From NCBI GenBank assembly GCA_029959085.1, contig JARWIR010000051.1, positions 1,054,001 through 1,118,000 of the forward strand: 64,000 bases of DNA. Reading direction: 5' to 3'. Shown here in pieces: positions 58,118 to 64,000 of this stretch; the stretch's first letter is position 1; each line of letters opens with the position of its first letter. The notes beneath the pieces were generated by a model. The model saw nothing but the letters and a program-made list of their open reading frames with translations. It had not been told where the DNA came from and did not search any database. The position numbers and the translations under genes were made by a program. Origin of the DNA: Nemophila menziesii. Taxonomy: Eukaryota > Streptophyta > Magnoliopsida > Boraginales > Hydrophyllaceae.

Positions 58118-60127
58118 TGGTGTCGCCTAGGGTGTGATAAAAATAAGATAAATATAAGTCAGAAAACTATGCACTCTCACCCTAGACAGACACAGTACTA
58201 CAAGTATTACAGGACGTATGCAAGTTTTAATGATAAGAAAGTTCGTTCTCAGGGACTTAGTGTGTTATACGAACGGGTAGAAATAACGAGTAAGAAGTAA
58301 ATAATTAAAAGACAGGCTATGCTGTAGATCTCCCCGCCTAGGCGCGCCTAGGCGTCAACTCCCCCCTCGGCCGCTTACGCCTAGTTAAAATTCTAGGCGT
58401 TTTTGCCTAGCGCCTTAGTCGCCTTGGAATAGGCGCCTAGCCCGTCTAGACACCGATTATTGGCAAAAAATGACCGCCTAAGCGCCGATTAATGGAAAAA
58501 TATGTCTGCATAGACCTTTTTGTTATTTTTCTTATTCTAGAGAATTCTGAATTTGATATTATAACTCAACTTTTAGTATTTTTATATTTACTATAGTGTT
58601 GTTAGATGAATTTTATGGCTTAAATAGCTAAAATTTCTATAATTACTACATATATAATACTAAATATACAAAATTACACACTGGGATTCAAAACCGTATA
58701 ATTCCGCCTAGGCACCGTATAATCCCTCCTAGGCGCTAGGCGCCGATCGACCGCCTAGCGCCCAAAACCGAGATCTACAACATAGAAGACAGGAAATTAA
58801 AAAGAGAATAATTCAAAATATCTAAATTAAACTAAGAAAATTAAAAGACAGTAAAATAAATACGAAGAATGTGAGATGAGAAGTATAGCTTAGGTTTTGC
58901 TAGTATGCACTAATCCTTCTAATTGTTTCTATTAGATCTAGTTAATAAGGGAGATAATTAGCTCTTAAATACTTAGTCAGGATTCTAAATTCCCATACCT
59001 TAGACCTTGAGAGCGACTAAGGGAGCTACGGACACACCACGAGACTGGTTCAAATAGGGTTATTAAGCGCTACCAAGGCCCTAAGCAATCAATTTCCATA
59101 CATGGTGATAGTGATTAAATCATACCCAAATGACTATCTAGTTAGAATCAGTGTTGTCAGGACCAATATCGACACTAGACGTTATGTGGTGTTTCAATAA
59201 TTAGACACCCAGCTAAGGTGATCATCTCATTACTATTAAGAAAGCCTAAAGTGATCAGTTCTAGGACAGGCAATAAATCAAAACATATAAACAAATATAA
59301 AGGTAAGAAGCTAATATCAGATTAAAACATGTAATTCCCAAAGAAACTTAGATAGAAAGAAATTAGAATTCATAGATTATAGATGATGCAAAACCCAAGC
59401 TATGGGGAGTTTAGTTCATACTTGAAGGAAATAAACTAAAAGAAATAATAAAAGACATCGTCTTGCTCTCTACAATAACTTGGAAGAATAAAACCTTAAG
59501 AACTAATTACTATGAGGCAAGGATGATTTACAAGTGATATAAGGGTATATTTATAGGTGTTTAGAAGACCTAATTCGTTTTCTTGAAGGAAAGGTAAGTG
59601 ATGGACTCCAAGCCCAACTCAAATTCATAACCCTAAAACATGAAATCATGCCCGTTTTTGTTTTGGTCCTAACAGCTTCAATACTCATCCGTTTGACGCG
59701 TATGAGTACACCAAATTCATCGTCTCGGAAAGATATTCAACTTTGCTCTTGACAGTTTCTTCAAATTCCACACCGATCTTGAGATATAAGCTGGTTTGTG
59801 GTCGTAGGTGCAGAAATTCAGGATTAAGGTAGCTTTTCCTTTTCCATGTTTTTAGCTTTTGTTTCCTTATCTCCAATTTCCATGCTTATCTCTTTCCATA
59901 TCTTGTAGTCTTTGACTTGAACTCTAATTAATCTCCATAATTATCTTTAAAGCTTCACACTAAATAAATAATTAAACCCAATATGCTCTAAAAAGATTAT
60001 TTTACTAAATCAAGACTCAAAATAGGAAAGTGCACTATTTCTCAAGAAAAACGATTAGAAAGACTTCTAAATCACTAAAAATGATGTCTCATCCTAACAT
60101 AAATCTATCAAAAATGAGGAGACATCA
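58118..60127 (-). mobile_element. Solo Athila-like LTR with 5-bp target duplication
   Basis: On minus it runs TGATGTCTCC (60127) to GGCGACACCA (58118). GTCAG at 58113-58117 and 60128-60132 flanks it exactly. It contains the family GAACTAAA block (near 59415) and the 3' stem pair CTAGGGTG / CACCCTAG. There is no internal region, so it is a product of LTR-LTR recombination. About 470 bp of its 2.0 kb is a nested MITE. Confidence 0.88.
58317..58785. mobile_element. hAT-like MITE nested in the solo LTR
   Basis: 469 bp. The ends CTATGCTGTAGATCTC and GAGATCTACAACATAG are inverted with one mismatch. The 8-bp direct repeat AAGACAGG at 58309-58316 and 58786-58793 flanks it. Subterminal DNA is packed with GCCTAGGCG-type motifs at both ends. 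An 8-bp duplication suggests hAT-type mobilisation. No coding capacity. Confidence 0.85.
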
Positions 60128-60132
60128 GTCAG

Positions 60133-62256
60133 TTATACAAGTTATGACTTTATCTAGGGCGTCATTGGTGTATATATACTTAATATTGATATGTTATAGC
60201 ACTCCATTAATATCACCAAAAGAAGTTTGAAGCAAGAGATACATGATATATGAACTTCCTTGTGAAAACCTTAACAAGGAAAGAAAATAGTGGTAAAACC
60301 CATGGAGAAGGTAAAAAGATACAAAACTCAAATACCTTATCTCCCTCATTCTGGCATCAAGTCTTTCTAATGCTCGTTCCACATTTGCTGACATGCCACT
60401 TTAATGTTGTTGGTAAAGCTGGATTTTCACTTGAATTTATTTGTTGAATATCAATAACACAACTTTCTCGAAGTTTGTGAGTGTAGAAGAACTTTGGTGA
60501 TATATGTTTAATTTTGTCGTCTTTGATATACACACCTCTAATTTATGTGATACATGTTGCATTATTCTTGAACAGTATGATTAGATTATTGCTTCTGCCA
60601 GGACTTCCGCATAATCCTTAAATACGGTGCATGCCTGATTTTAACAATATTCATTCTGTACTGGTTTCATCAAAAAACGAGAATCTAAGAGTGATTTGAG
60701 GAGGTATTCGTCAATGTTTGATTCATAGAGCTCCAAGATATAGTAGTTTCATCATAGGCATATACGTACATTGTATGTGACCTTGCATTATGAAATCTAA
60801 TATATAACCAACATCAATATATCCGACTAGTGATAGTGCATGATCATTGGAATTGAATAAGCCTATGTTTGTTGATCTACGAAGATATCTCATGACATGC
60901 TTAATTCTTGTCGGTGTCTGCTTGTATGCGTTGCATTACACCTAGCTCGTAAGTTAACAAAAAACAAATATATGTTCATTTATTATTAGCAAGATACATT
61001 AGCGCACGTATAATACTCAGATATAGTACTTCTGGATCAACTAACTCTTCCATGCCCTCTCGAGGACAAAAAAGATCTTTTTTGTTATATCGAGCAATCT
61101 TACCACTATTGTGGTTGATAATGGATGATATTTGTCCATATAAAATCGCTTCAAAATTTTCTCATGATATGTTGATTGATGAAAAAGTATTCCTTCTGGA
61201 AAATGATCTATTGGAAGGCCAAGACAAAATTTGGTGTTTCCTAAATCTTTCATTTTAAATTCATTTTTTAAGTAGTCTTATTAAGCTTTTCAGGAGTTCC
61301 AAGAAGATTATGATCATATACGTATATCGCAACGGTTGTAAAACATGTTTTTGATTCTTTATAAATTTACACGGACATATTGGATCATTGACAAAATCCT
61401 CTTTTTTCAAGTATTAGCTCAAACGATTATACCATATACGTCCGGATTGTTTTAATCTATATAAGGATTGTTGTAGTTTAATCGCATACACTTATCGAGG
61501 TTTTACTCTATTTGCTTCAGGCAAATAAAATGCTTCAAGAATTTACAAGTATATGTCATGTCCAAGCGATCCATACAGGTTAGCCGTAACTACCTCCATA
61601 AGTTGCATTTCTAAATTTTTAGAAGTCGCGAGGCTTAAGAGAAATTAAAAGGTAATTTCATTACCGGAGAATACGTATCCTCGTAATCAATGTCAGGTTC
61701 TTGAGATAAACATTGGGCTACAAGTCGGGCTTTATACCTCATAATTTCATTACTTCTATTTCTCGTTCGTATGAAAATCCACTTGTACCAACAGGTTTTA
61801 CACCTGTAGGTGTTTGGACTACATGTCTAAATACATAGTGCTTATAGAGCGAGTTTAACTCTGTTCACATTACTTCATCCCAATTTGGCCAATCTTTTCT
61901 TTATCAACATTCTTCCACACTTTGTGGTTGAGGGCCCTCATTATTAATTTCAAGCACTATATTGTAAAAAAAATATTATTAACATGATTCGTCTCACGAT
62001 TCTATATATTTCTAGTAGATAAATAATCTACAAATATTTCTTCATTTTTCAGGAACCTAAGTATCTTAAGGAACTTGTTTCTCATTACTTCCTTCATGAA
62101 CAATGCATTTATCAATATTAGTTGACTTAATCATTATTGTCATATTTTTTAGATGTTCACTACTCATTAATTTTACCATTTCATTGTTCCCCCCCTGAGA
62201 TCTCTTTTTCTGGACATAGTACCTTTCGAGCCGACAAGTCTACCACATTTCATGCG
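60133..62256 (-). pseudogene. Copia Pol relic on the minus strand
   Basis: From right to left the order is: integrase/RT linker (KSVEEC near 61900, WPNWDEVM, ELNSLYKHYVF), the RT start (EIMRYKARLVAQC near 61720, EPDIDYEDTYSPVM). Then RT DLGNTKFCLGL near 61220 and RNase H/tail pieces (SWSSMNQT near 60720, IKHISPKFFYTH near 60500). Finally a GGTTTT-rich post-pol stretch lies near 60300. Many stops and shifts are present. The solo LTR at 58118-60127 split it, and copia-derived sequence continues on the left (58057-58117). Confidence 0.8.
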
Positions 62257-64000
62257 TGGTTATCGTCCCCTAGAGCGTGATATAAATAAACACCAAAAGA
62301 AGGGTGACTTCATGTAGGTGTACGGGTCGTTGACAAGTAATAATTTAATAAGTATAAGGGTTATTGTCTTCATAGAGACTATCAAGGTTATAGCAATGTG
62401 TTTAAGAGTATGGTGGCTAAAGTTGCAAGATAAATGATAAAGAAAAATAAATAAATAAATATTTGTTTGGTTTTTTATTTAAAAAGACTAAAATGATTAA
62501 AGAAAGTAATAACTAAAGTTTAATTACAAATTATATTAATGAAGAGGTGTGAAATAAATGAGAAAAGTGCTTGAGTCTTACTGGTAATCCCCTATGTAAT
62601 TAATTTAACGCTTCTATAAATAAGTTCTAGGGCTGTAAATGAACCTAGTCAAGTCGAATAATAAGATAAGATTTACGAGTCGAGCCGAGCCGAGCTCAAA
62701 TTTTAACGAGACGAGTAGAGATTTTTAAAATTTGTTTGTTAGCATATCGAACGAGATTTTATCGAGGCGAACTCGAGTTAGTAACGAATAATTTGTTTTT
62801 TATTGGTTTAATGGTATATTTATTGATAACTAAAGCATTAATTTACTAGATCAGAAATATTAACTAGTTAACAAACGAGCTCGAATGAACACGTTTTTCT
62901 GACGAACGAGTTCGAACAAACTTTTTTGTTCGTTAGTATAAACGAACGAGTTCGAACAAACTTTTCTGCGAGCCGATCTCGAGCATCTCGAGAGCAGCTT
63001 GGTTCATTTACAACCCTAATAAGGTCGAAGTGGTAATTTCACATTAGTCGGGATTTAATGATGTTTCTGATTCCCTCCCAGGTAAATGGGAAACTATCTT
63101 ACTACACTTCGAACGTTATAAATTCAAACCCTAATGACTACTTTGCTAGTCAAGACTTGTCAGCTCACTAACGCACACCAAGCGCCTATGCACCAATTCT
63201 TTAATATGAACCCCCTATTGGACGATAGCTTAATTACCAATACTACTCAATATTAGCTACGATATGAATATGAATTCATTACAAATGCATAGTCAATAGA
63301 GATATAAAACTCACTTAAATTAATTATAATCCCAAATTCAATATAACATCAAAATAATTAACATAAGTTCATACAAATAGCAATTCTCAAGCAATAAGGG
63401 TTTAGTTCATAATGTAAAAATAAAAACTAGTGAATATAAATGTTGGAATCATAATCATAATTAAAATGAAAAATGGGATAGGTTTACTCTTTTGATCGAT
63501 GGAAGAAGGAGTTCTGATGAGGAAGAATGGTGAGTTTTTTTAGAAAATGCGTTATTCCATTCTCTTCTTCTCTCTCTGGCGTTTAAGCTCTTCAAAAACG
63601 AGTAATGAAATGTATGGTCTGGAATGTGGTTTTGATTTTGGACCGACTAATGTGCTTATATACTAGGTAAAAAACGTTTTGGGTCGAATGGGCTAACTTA
63701 ATTAGGTTAATAATAGCCAAAACCGTATTTTTAACCTAGTGTTGGACAAGTTCGAGTCATGGTGGAAGCAAATGGCATAAATTTTTCATCTCATCTCCGA
63801 ATTGAATCTTGTCACTTCTCACGCGTCACTAACAACTATATCCAAATCAAATGAATTTCTTCAAAATCTTTGACTAATGAATCATGATGACTGAATCTAT
63901 GGACGTCAAAGTTTCGCGGTAAACACTCTAACTTTACCAAAGTGTCTTTTAGCTCCTTCAATGCCTTGGCTTGGGTTTAGTCTTGACTTATGCTCATCAT
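62257..64000 (-). repeat. Athila-like LTR, cut by the right edge
   Basis: On minus its 3' end is about GGACGATAACCA at 62257. Its body matches LTR B: GAACTTGTCCAACACTAG near 63745, CATTATGAACTAAACCC near 63400, and the CCAAGCCAAGGC region near 63965. The start lies beyond 64000. It could be a solo LTR or the end of an element outside the window. Confidence 0.65.
62628..63018. mobile_element. hAT MITE, 391 bp
   Basis: Terminal inverted repeats TAGGGCTGTAAATGAACC (62628-62645) and GGTTCATTTACAACCCTA (63001-63018), one mismatch. The 8-bp target duplication is ATAAGTTC (62620-62627) / ATAAGGTC (63019-63026), one mismatch. CGAGCCGAGCTC and AACGAGTTCGAACAAACTT repeats are inside. TAGGG ends plus 8 bp are classic hAT features. 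Confidence 0.9.

Overview
This is a window of plant nuclear DNA, almost certainly from a eudicot. The evidence is AT-rich sequence, spliced genes, plant-only families (Agenet/DUF724, a plant t-SNARE-like protein, fragments of plant kinesin-13A and phytoene desaturase), Athila-type Ty3/gypsy elements with a TGGCGCCG primer site, and plant L1-type LINEs carrying an RNase H domain. I cannot name the species. It is gene-poor, heterochromatin-like DNA in which nested transposable elements fill most of the space.

Layout. 1-3629: LINE relics around a foldback element filled by a roughly 32-bp minisatellite. 3630-8960: a Helitron with captured gene pieces (a kinesin-13A exon and two unidentified exons) and a reiterated exon-like module. 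8961-10147: low-complexity DNA with an intron-containing phytoene desaturase fragment. 10148-14478: a young, apparently intact Ty1/copia element (180-bp LTRs differing by one base, uninterrupted 1304-codon ORF, TSD AACCC). 14718-20607: a full-length LINE on the minus strand with a 12-bp TSD and an ATGA stop/start overlap between ORF1 and ORF2. 21.1-27.2 kb: two decayed Athila-like 3' ends in tandem. 28.3-28.8 kb: a probable MITE.

Genes. 29248-32120 holds an intact six-exon Agenet/DUF724 gene. 32.1-36.9 kb is its duplicated 3' flank plus two back-to-back inverted repeats built from pieces of a second gene, whose intact copy lies at 49027-49857. A complete five-exon syntaxin-like gene lies on the minus strand at 53447-52340. 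A 53-codon ORF at 37428-37589 is a possible small gene.

Remaining elements. 38866-40126: a Mutator-like element enclosing a copia fragment. 40452-41796: a 5'-truncated LINE ending in a (TA)n tail. 42036-47800: a decayed Athila with 5' LTR, primer site, gag and RT. 47810-48169: a CACTA-like end. 48581-48700: a tRNA-type SINE. 54013-54453: a foldback element next to a GGT microsatellite. 54.9-58.05 kb: a third LINE. 58118-60127: a solo Athila-like LTR with a hAT-like MITE inside it, set in a minus-strand copia relic (to 62256). 62257-64000: another Athila-like LTR, also with a hAT MITE inside.

No operon-like cooperation is visible. The most interesting relationship is between the inverted-repeat pseudogene cluster at 33.2-34.9 kb and the intact gene at 49.0-49.9 kb, since such hairpins can be sources of small RNAs.
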